Part shown: one piece after another, positions 53,426 to 62,374 of the stretch
Layout of the letters: each line of letters begins with the position of its first letter
Position numbering within the stretch: the first letter of the stretch is position 1
Source: Symsagittifera roscoffensis
Lineage: Eukaryota > Xenacoelomorpha > Acoela > Convolutidae
NCBI RefSeq assembly: GCF_963678635.1
Contig: NC_087065.1
Coordinates: forward strand, 54,898,397-54,962,396
Length of the DNA: 64,000 bases
Direction: 5' to 3'
Notes under the pieces: generated by a model
Databases searched by the model: none
Told to the model about the DNA's origin: nothing
The model's input: the letters and a program-made list of their open reading frames with translations, nothing else
Program-made: the position numbers and the translations under genes

Positions 53426-56031
53426 AAATATTAGTTTTTCTCCAACTCTTTTTTCTGGTAACCTCAAATCAAAATATCAACCCTTCTCCCCGCACAGGAC
53501 CCCAAGATTTACTAGTAACACATTACGATTGTGAAGAAAACGAACAAAAAACACTACACAAGTATGCAATAAATCAAGTATCACAATGTGAAACAGAACC
53601 ACAAGCTATAGAAACTACAAATGTAATAGCAACACTCTATTCAAAAGCCCGAGCAACAACAGTTACAGGTTATAAATTCACAGCAACATTTTCCGAAAAG
53701 AAAGTACATTGTTCACAAGTCTCGAACGGAAATAAAAACCGACTTGACCATGAATCATTCTATCAGAGTAATATAGAACGACTTTTACATCTCAATCCCG
53801 ACGATTGTAAAAATGAATTACTTAGACTAAACATCACACAAAATAAAAACTCCGAAAGAAAGTTAGTATACTTTCAAGTTTTTTCAGACTCTGTACATCA
53901 ATCACAACTTGAAAGACACCAAGGACATATAAAACTAGATGACAAATACCCATATAACGGCGCACACGGACGATTAACCTATGACATACACGATAAACAT
54001 TGGATACCACACATTGGTATAAATGACCCATCAAACTGCAAAGCAGACACAAAAAATAAAGGATACCAAGAAATAATGTTTTTCGATTGGAAAATACAAC
54101 TCGAAAAAATACAACTCACACGAGATTTATCAGATAACACAATGATCTATCAAGGAATCAGATTACCTTGTAAAAATGATCAAGGTTATTGTGACCCTAC
54201 AACAAGAACACAAGCAACAATTGTTTGGTTCCCTGAAGACACATGTACAACATTTCAAATAGCAAGAATACACGCTCGTATGATCAAATTTCACGACAAA
54301 TATTTCATACAATCAATACCATATGAACAAGTAAATCCATCACGAAAAATAAGTACTGATTTTCGAAACATTCACAAAATAGAAAATAAATTAACACGTT
54401 TTCAAATATATCAAGAAACAGAACTTGCATGTAAATATAGAAATCCACTTCATAAAACACAATACTCTGAAATACTAGTTGAATACGAAAATGGATTCGA
54501 CATGACCACTGGAAAGATAAAAATCGACCCATACGCCACAAGTAAACGCCAAAATGAAGGAACATCATATATACCAGTTAAATTTCAAAAAAGCACAGGT
54601 CAACCTGGTGGACATCTAAAACCCCAAGACGCTCATAGCACACGTTTACAAGAATTATCACTAATGAATACTACATATTTCGGTAATATCCACTATGATA
54701 TTCACTTAGACATGAAACTAGATTATACAATTAGCCGCATTTTTCAAGAAATGTCACTCTCCGAATTAGAAACACTACACCAACTATGCGAGTTAGAACG
54801 AACACAAATATTACAATCACTTGCACTAGCAGTATTAAAAATACCCTACGCAGGATACTTATTATCAGGAAATAGATCAAATTTTTTAGACTATGAAGGA
54901 AACATCTTATGGTTTTATACTTGCACTAAAAAAGTATCACCACTCTACGTTTTTGAAGATAAACGATGCTATAAAAGAATCCCTATCTTTTATAAGAATA
55001 AAGTACATTTCGTTGACACACTTTCACGAAGAACCTATTTTTGGGATACCGCAGTCCCATGTGGATCAGAAAATAGCCACAATGTAGTACAACTAAACCC
55101 TGACGAAGCTAAATATTACCTTCTCACTCCATATCCCACATTAATGCAATCACTCAAGAAATTTTCACCAGAAAGCATACGCGCTATTGCTCGAAACCCA
55201 AATATAGACTTACAATCCATAGGAATATATTCAAAATCAGATATTCAACATCACATTAGAACACAACAATTCCAAGAATTATTAACACAAATGGACACTA
55301 TACAAAGACAATCAATAGACCAAAATTTACGCAAACTTGCAGAAACCGCAGGATTTGCCGATATCTACACGCAAGTCTATAGCGGATATTTTAAAGATAT
55401 TAAAGATTATATATATCTAAACGGTGAAAAATACCGTCCCCAAGATATATCACCAATTAACATTTTTAGCTTTGTTACACTCAAAAATGAAATTCTTGAT
55501 TTTCTAGGATGGCCCTACTACATCTTAGAAAAATTGACTATTTTATACGCAATGTTTAACTTTATTGGATTTCTTTTCTCACTTTTAAAAGGAATTTACA
55601 ACACATGTGCTATACACACACAAGTAAATAGACAAGCAAGCGTAGCACGCATACTCTTTGCAGGATTTTTTGGAATCTTTTCTACATCTATAAACAATAT
55701 TCTTTTAGACGCACAAATAAAAGAATACAATACAAAAATAGCAACACGACAAAACACATACGACGAAGAACATAACAATGTAGACACAACGCCAACGGCA
55801 CCACAGTTACCACCCCTACCACATAACCATCCACTATCCCTAGTCCCACGAAATTTTCGAAATTTAGCAATCACACATAATCCAAATTTTCGACCAACCA
55901 CATCACAAAGTCCCATCCAACATATAATGACACACCAGTCACAGGATGATAATACTTATGAACAAATTATTGAACAACCCCATACCACCGCTTTTCAGTC
56001 TCAAAATAATCATTTTTTTAGCCCACGATGA
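53413..56031 (+). CDS. env: Envelope-like glycoprotein, copy B (872 aa)
   Basis: 872 codons with no break. A signal peptide lies at about residues 1-18 and the mature N-terminus carries a YDC motif. Many cysteines and N-X-S/T sites follow in an ectodomain of about 690 residues. A membrane segment lies near 708-729, a second hydrophobic segment at 744-757, and then a cytoplasmic-like Pro/Gln/His/Asn-rich tail. The Cys layout near the N-terminus resembles gB-like class III fusion glycoproteins captured by some invertebrate LTR elements. Structure prediction would be needed to confirm. It would let particles leave and enter cells. The ATG lies inside the previous ORF; the TGA is shared with the next ATG. 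Confidence 0.75.
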   Translation: MYILKILVFLQLFFLVTSNQNINPSPRTGPQDLLVTHYDCEENEQKTLHKYAINQVSQCETEPQAIETTNVIATLYSKARATTVTGYKFTATFSEKKVHCSQVSNGNKNRLDHESFYQSNIERLLHLNPDDCKNELLRLNITQNKNSERKLVYFQVFSDSVHQSQLERHQGHIKLDDKYPYNGAHGRLTYDIHDKHWIPHIGINDPSNCKADTKNKGYQEIMFFDWKIQLEKIQLTRDLSDNTMIYQGIRLPCKNDQGYCDPTTRTQATIVWFPEDTCTTFQIARIHARMIKFHDKYFIQSIPYEQVNPSRKISTDFRNIHKIENKLTRFQIYQETELACKYRNPLHKTQYSEILVEYENGFDMTTGKIKIDPYATSKRQNEGTSYIPVKFQKSTGQPGGHLKPQDAHSTRLQELSLMNTTYFGNIHYDIHLDMKLDYTISRIFQEMSLSELETLHQLCELERTQILQSLALAVLKIPYAGYLLSGNRSNFLDYEGNILWFYTCTKKVSPLYVFEDKRCYKRIPIFYKNKVHFVDTLSRRTYFWDTAVPCGSENSHNVVQLNPDEAKYYLLTPYPTLMQSLKKFSPESIRAIARNPNIDLQSIGIYSKSDIQHHIRTQQFQELLTQMDTIQRQSIDQNLRKLAETAGFADIYTQVYSGYFKDIKDYIYLNGEKYRPQDISPINIFSFVTLKNEILDFLGWPYYILEKLTILYAMFNFIGFLFSLLKGIYNTCAIHTQVNRQASVARILFAGFFGIFSTSINNILLDAQIKEYNTKIATRQNTYDEEHNNVDTTPTAPQLPPLPHNHPLSLVPRNFRNLAITHNPNFRPTTSQSPIQHIMTHQSQDDNTYEQIIEQPHTTAFQSQNNHFFSPR

Positions 56032-57839
56032 GCCGACAACTTGGATCCCTACACCGATCAAATTCCCACCCAACCAACCTCACCTCTCCAATCCCAATAA
56101 TACCACTTTTTGCTTTTCCGCCACCCGATTTCCCATCTAGTAATATAACATCAGGCATGAATTCCGACACTAATTCACACATCTCAGTTTTATACTCCAC
56201 CTCACAACTCAATAACCCGAATATTGAAACCCCCGATGAATTCGCCGATTCAGAACCATCCCCATCCAATAATTTTCATAACTCTTCAAATTTTTCTCAA
56301 CCCCCTTTTCAACCTATATTATCAAATAACCCTGACCCAATCAATTCTACACCCTCTTATGCTTCCCAAGTTACCCCAACCTACTCCTCATTTCATTCTG
56401 ACCAATCATCTAATTCTCCAGACACCCCCCGAATCTCCCCAGAGCTAGATAATTTTATAACCCTCCAACAACAACCCTACCACCTTCACACCCCAACCAT
56501 AAACCAAATCTCTTCCACAATAGATTCATCCAACCCCCCTACCCCTACACCCTCTTCAAATTATACTGAATCATTAGCACATCATCCATCATCCACATCT
56601 ACTGAATCTTCACTCAACACTAATAGAGCTTACCGCACTTTTAAAAGAAAGTTCCCCAACCATCCTTTCCCAGCAAAACCAGGAACAGCCCGTGAATACA
56701 TCAACCATCCCAAGCACACTAACACCAAAGAATTTTTAGCTATCACCTTACCCCCATTCCCACAATACACCTTAAACACCCCTCACGACACTAACGAAAC
56801 ACGCAGCTTTGTAGACGAATACGTTTTAATGCTCACTCTCTCTTGGACCTCATATTATTATTTTACTAATCCCCTTTGCTTACCTTTATCTAGCACTCAC
56901 ATCGATATAGAGCGAAATAAGGACATGCTATATCGACTCACTACACCACTAACCGCTAGACAATTTACTTACGTTGGATATAAAAAATCACTAAAAACAC
57001 ACACTGCACCTAGAGCTAATGAATATACACTCGAATACTATGATCATAACATCATCAGAGCTAACCAAGATCAATTCTTAGACGACGATCGCTTCGCTAA
57101 TCCACAAATCACCGAGAAATTTTTCATCACAACACCATATGTATTTACATTAAACATCTTCGATCGAAAGTTTGACCACATTATTTCAGAAGCACTAACA
57201 GACACACAAGCATACGAAAGTTTTAAAGAACGCTTCCAAATATTTTCACTAACCTTTCATTTCCTTGCACCACACGAAAGAGATTTACACTGCTCACACG
57301 ATATTATGTTGCGCACTAAACAAACCCACACATATAGTTATTATCGCTTCATCCAAAATCACTTTGACCTACACACACCCTCTAGACAACCACACCATCG
57401 TTTTCAATTCATTAATTCCAAATACACTTCACCATTTTTCCTAAATTTCACATATTGCATTAAAGATACTAACCTTCATGGTATTCTTCGCAATTATGAT
57501 CCCATAACCCAAATGTACATCTTCTGTCCCATCACCAAGACCTTCAACGCCGAAGAATCCCGACCCTTCCTTATCCCGCACGAGTTTGTACAACCTATAG
57601 AAATCCCAATTTTAGAATTCATCCACAACACTAAATTCAATCACAAATTATATAATCTAATCCAAAACACACCTTACGAGTTTGCAGTTGGCACTGAAGA
57701 ACTAACCACCATTAAGGCACTTCAATTGCTTTGGCCACTGCTTCAGACTAAAAATATCATCCGCATCTTAGCTAAACTACTAACAACTTCCGATCTCATC
57801 CACGACATCTTCCCCCACGGTTTTTTCCCCGACAACTAA
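56028..57839 (+). CDS. 603-aa protein after envelope, copy B
   Basis: The start overlaps the envelope stop (ATGA, 56028-56031). Residues 1-200 are Ser/Pro/Asn/Thr-rich and probably disordered, residues about 200-230 are basic, and residues about 270-590 form a compact-looking, aromatic-rich domain of unknown fold. That domain is almost unchanged in copy A. It lacks a signal peptide and clear membrane segments. The stop is TAA 57837-57839, four bases before a candidate splice donor. No relative comes to mind. The position after env and the termination-reinitiation type overlap suggest an accessory or structural protein expressed with envelope. Confidence 0.65.
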   Translation: MSRQLGSLHRSNSHPTNLTSPIPIIPLFAFPPPDFPSSNITSGMNSDTNSHISVLYSTSQLNNPNIETPDEFADSEPSPSNNFHNSSNFSQPPFQPILSNNPDPINSTPSYASQVTPTYSSFHSDQSSNSPDTPRISPELDNFITLQQQPYHLHTPTINQISSTIDSSNPPTPTPSSNYTESLAHHPSSTSTESSLNTNRAYRTFKRKFPNHPFPAKPGTAREYINHPKHTNTKEFLAITLPPFPQYTLNTPHDTNETRSFVDEYVLMLTLSWTSYYYFTNPLCLPLSSTHIDIERNKDMLYRLTTPLTARQFTYVGYKKSLKTHTAPRANEYTLEYYDHNIIRANQDQFLDDDRFANPQITEKFFITTPYVFTLNIFDRKFDHIISEALTDTQAYESFKERFQIFSLTFHFLAPHERDLHCSHDIMLRTKQTHTYSYYRFIQNHFDLHTPSRQPHHRFQFINSKYTSPFFLNFTYCIKDTNLHGILRNYDPITQMYIFCPITKTFNAEESRPFLIPHEFVQPIEIPILEFIHNTKFNHKLYNLIQNTPYEFAVGTEELTTIKALQLLWPLLQTKNIIRILAKLLTTSDLIHDIFPHGFFPDN

Positions 57840-57842
57840 CAG

Positions 57843-57929
57843 GTAAGTATGAATTAAATGTATATTACTAACTAATTACAATATTAGAAACTCACCATTC
57901 TTTATCCATGTTTTCTTTAAAATTTTTAG
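57843..57929 (+). other. Candidate 87-nt intron after last ORF, copy B
   Basis: AACAG|GTAAGTATG at the 5' side, TACTAAC in the middle (57868-57874, branch-point like) and TTTTTAG at the 3' side. The donor, TACTAAC and acceptor are all kept in copy A, with the same length. An intron retained in a retroelement implies that unspliced genomic RNA is what is copied. Confidence 0.5.
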
Positions 57930-58689
57930 CCTTCATCCGACAATCATCTAAAAAATTCACAAAAGAAAAATAAAAAATCGAAAACTTCTTCAAACAATTT
58001 CAAAATTCTATTAACCTTTTACACTCATAAATTTAATAAATTTAATACCAATGCAGTAAATTCATTTATAAATTTTTCCCCCAAGCAGTAAATCTAATAA
58101 TGATGAAAATTTGTAACTTAATTTTTCCCAATAAAAAGCAGTAAAATTCAAAATTCTATGTAATAAATTGATAAAACGCAAATGCAGAACTAACCTTTTG
58201 ATATTCTCATTTATTCGCACAGAAATTCTATCCACACTCGCACAGCTCGCCCACGAAGAATTGTTTAAAATAATGAATTTCAGTTTCAAGTTTTAACACT
58301 CAACAACTCTAACACAAGATAACACGTTTTAAACTTTCCTTTAACCTGGTTGGAAAGGAATCATATACTAAACAAAACTAACCAACACAGCTTACTAAAT
58401 ACCACAAATCATAGAATAACAGCATGACTAAGAAAAGGAAACCAACGGTACCCAAACCGGATTAACCCAGTTTAAAACTGGATAAATTATTCTTTTGAAG
58501 ACTATTATAAAGTCTCAGAAAGAAATAATAAAACACAAAAAAGTCGAAAGACGAACCCATACCACAAACAATTTGATTTTTGAAAAAAGGACACAACCAA
58601 CAAGACATAAGAAAAAACCACAACAACTCAACATAAAACGTTGTCACATAACAGGACCCCTCACAAAAACCGCATGAAATCATACTCCC

Positions 58690-58755
58690 ACTCCTGGCCT
58701 AACCCACCAGGAAGGACGTCCTGAGCATGCTCTATAGCCGGCCTAACCCACCGCG
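58690..58755 (+). other. Conserved GC-rich palindromic block, copy B
   Basis: GGCCTAACCCACC occurs at 58696-58708 and 58740-58752. Between them lie the adjacent perfect palindromes AGGACGTCCT (58713-58722) and GAGCATGCTC (58723-58732). CCTGG and CCAGG flank the first repeat. Only about two of roughly 105 bases differ from copy A around this block. It stands out in composition from the AT-rich element. Confidence 0.65.
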
Positions 58756-58793
58756 CTACATCCACGCTTTGTGACCACACTTCTATTTTTAAT

Positions 58794-58821
58794 AAGAGCT
58801 ACTCAAGGGTGAGTAACTCTT
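58794..58821 (+). repeat. Hairpin in 3' region, copy B
   Basis: AAGAGCTACTCA pairs with TGAGTAACTCTT (one wobble) around AGGG. It is equivalent to 437-464 in copy A. Confidence 0.6.
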
Positions 58822-59454
58822 CAAAATAACCGAACTAAAACAAAAAGCTTTTGTGAAAACAACTAACTAAAATCATAATTAAAAAATATTAAACTAATAA
58901 AAGTTTTATAAAATGTAAATTACATTATGCAATACATAGATCAGAATACAACACCAAGGACGAACATCTAAAGACAAAACGACCCCACTACACTCGAGAG
59001 AGAATGGCCAACTACAATCGATATGCCGCTCACAATCACAACTCAAAGGATTTAGAGTACGACTTGACTTCGCAGAAAAGGACTTCATTGAACTAGACCA
59101 ATGACCACCTCGATGCTCAAGTATACGTACAGATCCGAGTAACCAGGCATCCCCTCCACGCACAATCTCCACGCCATTCCCAAACTAGATCAGACACAAA
59201 AGAAGTTCTCCACGAAGAACAGAAAAACCTGACATAGCCAACCATTCTGAAATCAGATTTGAGTTTGTTGCAGAGACTTAGTCGTTGTCACTAGAAGACA
59301 CAACGTCTTATGTCCCTAACTCCAGCTTCCTGGAACTTCTCTAACAAAGAGGAAACGGAAGAAAATTATGATGTTCGCCAAATACCAATGTCCATCATCC
59401 ATCCTTCGAATTGCAGAAGAACTATTCTAAAAAACTCTGTAAAACCCGGATGGG

Positions 59455-59864
59455 TGGAACCTGATCTAAACTACATTTTATGATTGGATAAATTAGATAT
59501 TTTACCAATGTAAAGTATTTAATATTAACCAATCATGATCCATCTAACTAACAACCCACTTATTTGTAAGTGCTGAAATTACTTGTAATTTCAGCACCAG
59601 AGAGATTTGAATTTAACTTAGAAATTAGTTGAACTCTCCCGAGCACTTCAGCAGCCGCAATAAACCAGTATACCCTAGATCTATTGAGCCTAGCAGAGAC
59701 TAGTTAAACAACCTGAGACTAGATAGTATAAGAGTAAGATTAGGATCGGTATTAGACTAAGAAGTTGCACGAATCTATCCGGCCGAAAATAAGATAGCGT
59801 GACGAGCAGACGGTGTACCCTATCCGAAATTACTCTATGAGTTATACCCATCGGTCATAACTCA
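59455..59864 (+). repeat. 3' LTR, copy B
   Basis: 410 bp with one difference from the 5' LTR, followed by TTTG (59865-59868). It includes the 12-bp hairpin at 59570-59597. Confidence 0.95.
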
Positions 59865-59868
59865 TTTG

Positions 59869-61433
59869 AATTGTTTTTGTCAAAAAAATTTATGCGTGGT
59901 TATACAAGCCAAAATTATGCAAACAAAATATTCGAGCAAGCAGGAAGTTAAGCCTTAGAGTATATGAACCAGGGAATTTTACGTCATTTGAATTAAACAT
60001 CTCAATATTTCATATTTGTTACATAAGGCTTACATAACTCTTCGGTTGGTTGTTTGGTTCGATTATATGGATGGCCTCTGAGACATACTTCGGCTGGTTT
60101 CTATACCACTTATTTGCCGAGTTTGCTACGCGTTAACATAAACCAGGAAGCTTTGCGCCAATTAACTATCTTAAATTATTTTATCGGGCAATTTCCAAAC
60201 TCCTGAACTTTCAAATAAAAAATTTCAGTCCACAAAAAATTTCATCTTTTTAAATTTAAGCTCACCGCATTGCTTTCAGATAAAAACAAAAAGTATTTTT
60301 GTCAAAAACGTTTAATTAAAAAATTAAAACTGGTCTGACTGAATAACTTCCCCCGGAGCACAGACCTTTTAATAGCAATCATTACAATTGATGCGCATTG
60401 ATGACTCCGCCCTTTTGTGAAATTGGTGGCGTGTCAAAAATGTGTGTCAAAAATGTGAGTTTTGTTTGGGCTTTTTTCATACAGTCAATATATTTAGCTT
60501 TGGGCTACCTGTCTGCATGAAGATTGCCGAAAAGAATAACTAAATTAAGGCAAGCTTTCATGGCTTTCTTTGGAGACATTTTCGGATAAGACAAAAAAAA
60601 GTTTTTTTTTGTCAAAAACGCTTAATTAAAAAACTTAAAATAGTTTAAATGGATAACCCCCGAGCGTAAAAAGTGTTATATCAATCAGTATGATTGATGC
60701 GCATTGATGACTCCACCCATGTGTGAAATTGATAAGTGTCAGAACGGCCAATGCAATCAGCTTTGAGCAACTTGCCTGATGATTACATATAAGACTATTT
60801 ATTTGAGTTTAAAAAAAGAAACAAAGATGCAATATGAAAAAATTATTCAATCTTTTTTTTCTGAGCGATAGCTGGGTTAGACTTTGGAGCGGCAAGAATA
60901 CAAAGAGTTCTGATTTCTCTTTCAAAATGTAAAAATGAATTCATATCTTCGAATTTAACTCGCCAAGAAACTTCAAAAAAGGAGGCAAGTATAAAACAAT
61001 ATCCAAACAACCTTTTTGCAAACAAAATATGCTATTTGTTTCTTAGAATTCCTGTTACCAGTAGTGGATTTCGGGCGGGGTAAGGGGTTGAAAAAAGATT
61101 GGGAGCAGACGCCCCTTTGCCAGAAATTAGACTCCCTCGCCACCTTATGGGTCCCCCATTTTCATTAGGACCTCCATTTTTGCTGAACTACCCTATAACT
61201 TTGACCATTTTTCAAATGTTTTGCTGTTTTTTGGCAAGTTTTCAGGGGTGCCTCGAACTAGAAAAGCTATTCATTTGCGTCGGCGATTTCATTAAGAGTT
61301 TTGTGAGGTTGATCGGTCAAAATGATTATTGCCATCAAATACTATTACATGGAAAAACTTCAAAACTAGAACTAAGGAGGTGTCCATTATTTTCCTTTTT
61401 CATAGCAAACTTGATACAAGAGAGGCTTAAGAC
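59869..61433. other. AT-rich flank with tandem-like repeats
   Basis: No gene is seen. Two degenerate direct repeats of about 200-240 bp begin at about 60296 and 60603. They share TTTTTGTCAAAAACG, TTAATTAAAAAA and TGATGCGCATTGATGACTCC. A short TGTCAAAAATGTG doublet is at about 60430-60460. Confidence 0.5.
60296..60800 (+). repeat. Two degenerate direct repeats
   Basis: The units at about 60296-60540 and 60603-60800 keep the order TTTTTGTCAAAAACG - TTAATTAAAAAA - TTGATGCGCATTGATGACTC - GTGAAATTG - CAGTCAATA/GCAATCAGC - TTTG.GC.AC. They are diverged and noncoding. Confidence 0.55.
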
Positions 61434-61740
61434 CAGGGGCGGATTTAGGGGGGGCTTTAAGGTACGCCCTTTCTCAGGGATTCGACCCCCTGCCGACCCA
61501 AAGAGTCCCCCCTTTGGTACTTTTTTAAGAAATCCATTTTTGGCCGACCGACCCTAAAATTTTCAAAAAAAAGCCTGCGGCGCAGAAAATTCGGCCAAAA
61601 CGGGGTCTTTTACTGCTTTGGCACAGCTCTGAAAATCAATCTGATCGACCTAAAAAAAAAGGTCGTCTAAATTTTCAAAAAAATTTTGAAAATCAGCCCC
61701 CCCCCCCCCCCCCCTCGAGAAAAACCTAAATCCGCCCATG
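61434..61740. mobile_element. hAT-type MITE
   Basis: 307 bp. Left end CAGGGGCGGATTTAGG; the right end in reverse complement is CATGGGCGGATTTAGG. The flanking 8-bp duplication CTTAAGAC is at 61426-61433 and 61741-61748. An 8-bp duplication with CAGGG-type ends is the hallmark of hAT elements. There is no transposase gene, so it is non-autonomous. A run of about 18 C lies near the right end. Confidence 0.85.
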
Positions 61741-61847
61741 CTTAAGACGCTTTTTCTTTTTCTAATTACCGTTACAAAAACTAACTACTGTTGTAAATAA
61801 TTAAACTAGCTTTCTGAACTTTTTCTTCTCCGATTCTCCAATAAAGA

Positions 61848-62033
61848 ATGATCAAAATCACGGAGGAGGAAGGTCGCTGGGCAACCAACTCCACCATCGT
61901 CCAGTATCTTGAGGTTCCGGATGAGCCGATAAACTTCTGGATTGTGGCGGCAGCTGCCTCTGTATCTGGAGTAGCTCTTCTCTCACAGGTCACGTCAAGT
62001 CATGCAAATAAGAATTTATTTTGGTTTTCTTAA
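61848..62033 (+). CDS. Possible host exon (uncertain)
   Basis: An ATG frame of 61 codons whose first 46 are compositionally unlike the surroundings: polar residues with an NST glycosylation site, then a membrane-like segment FWIVAAAASVSGVALL. A pyrimidine tract precedes it. CACAG|GTCACG near 61988 could be a weak donor. The layout of polar segment, short linker and membrane span recalls the membrane-proximal end of receptors such as integrin alpha chains, but that is a weak resemblance. It may be an exon or a decayed one. Confidence 0.3.
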   Translation: MIKITEEEGRWATNSTIVQYLEVPDEPINFWIVAAAASVSGVALLSQVTSSHANKNLFWFS

Positions 62034-62374
62034 TGTTCAAAGCAGCAAAAGAAAGAAAAAACAAAAAAAGAATAGTTTCAAAATATCAGATTCAAAATAT
62101 TTACGGCAAATGTATGTGTTAAATGAAGAAGATAGACGAAGGAAATTTTTGATGCCAAACAACTGTATACCTGAGTTAGATTTATTTAAACACGAATCAT
62201 ATATACTTGAATCATAAAAAGTTGGGTAAAGAAAAAAAACAGAATAAAAATAGCTTTCAATAAAATATTGATATTTGGCTCAAGTACAGATCAAAGCTGA
62301 AACAGATCTAAAAATTACAAAAATCCAAAATTCAAGAAATTCGAACGTTCTTAAATTTTTAGAAATTGCTTCTG

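Larger units (their letters stand above)
57930..59454 (+). other. 3' noncoding region, copy B
   Basis: About 1.5 kb without a sense ORF. It contains the conserved palindromic GC-rich block (58690-58755), a conserved hairpin (58794-58821), an acceptor-like TTTGTTGCAG (about 59260-59269), and a purine tract AAAGAGGAAACGGAAGAAAA (59346-59365). The bases just before the LTR are GGATGGG, a weak polypurine candidate. Confidence 0.6.
40964..59864 (+). mobile_element. Giant env-bearing Ty3-like retroelement, copy B (complete, 18.9 kb)
   Basis: Bounded by 410-bp LTRs (TGGAACC...TAACTCA) with a TTTG target duplication at 40960-40963 and 59865-59868. Internal order: primer-binding site, leader, ORFs of 77, 155 and 579 aa, Gag-protease, RT, RNase H, integrase, two small hydrophobic ORFs, the AUG-less ORF, envelope, a 603-aa ORF, and a 1.6-kb structured 3' region. 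The LTRs differ at one base, so the insertion is recent. At 18,901 bp it is two to three times the usual Ty3 length, mostly through genes not known to me from this group. Breaks are TAA at 44806 and 45085 and a one-base deletion near 47050. Confidence 0.95.

Noticed and set aside
61099-61557. 152-aa frame
   Set aside because: Runs into the hAT-type MITE and low-complexity sequence, and has no coding character.
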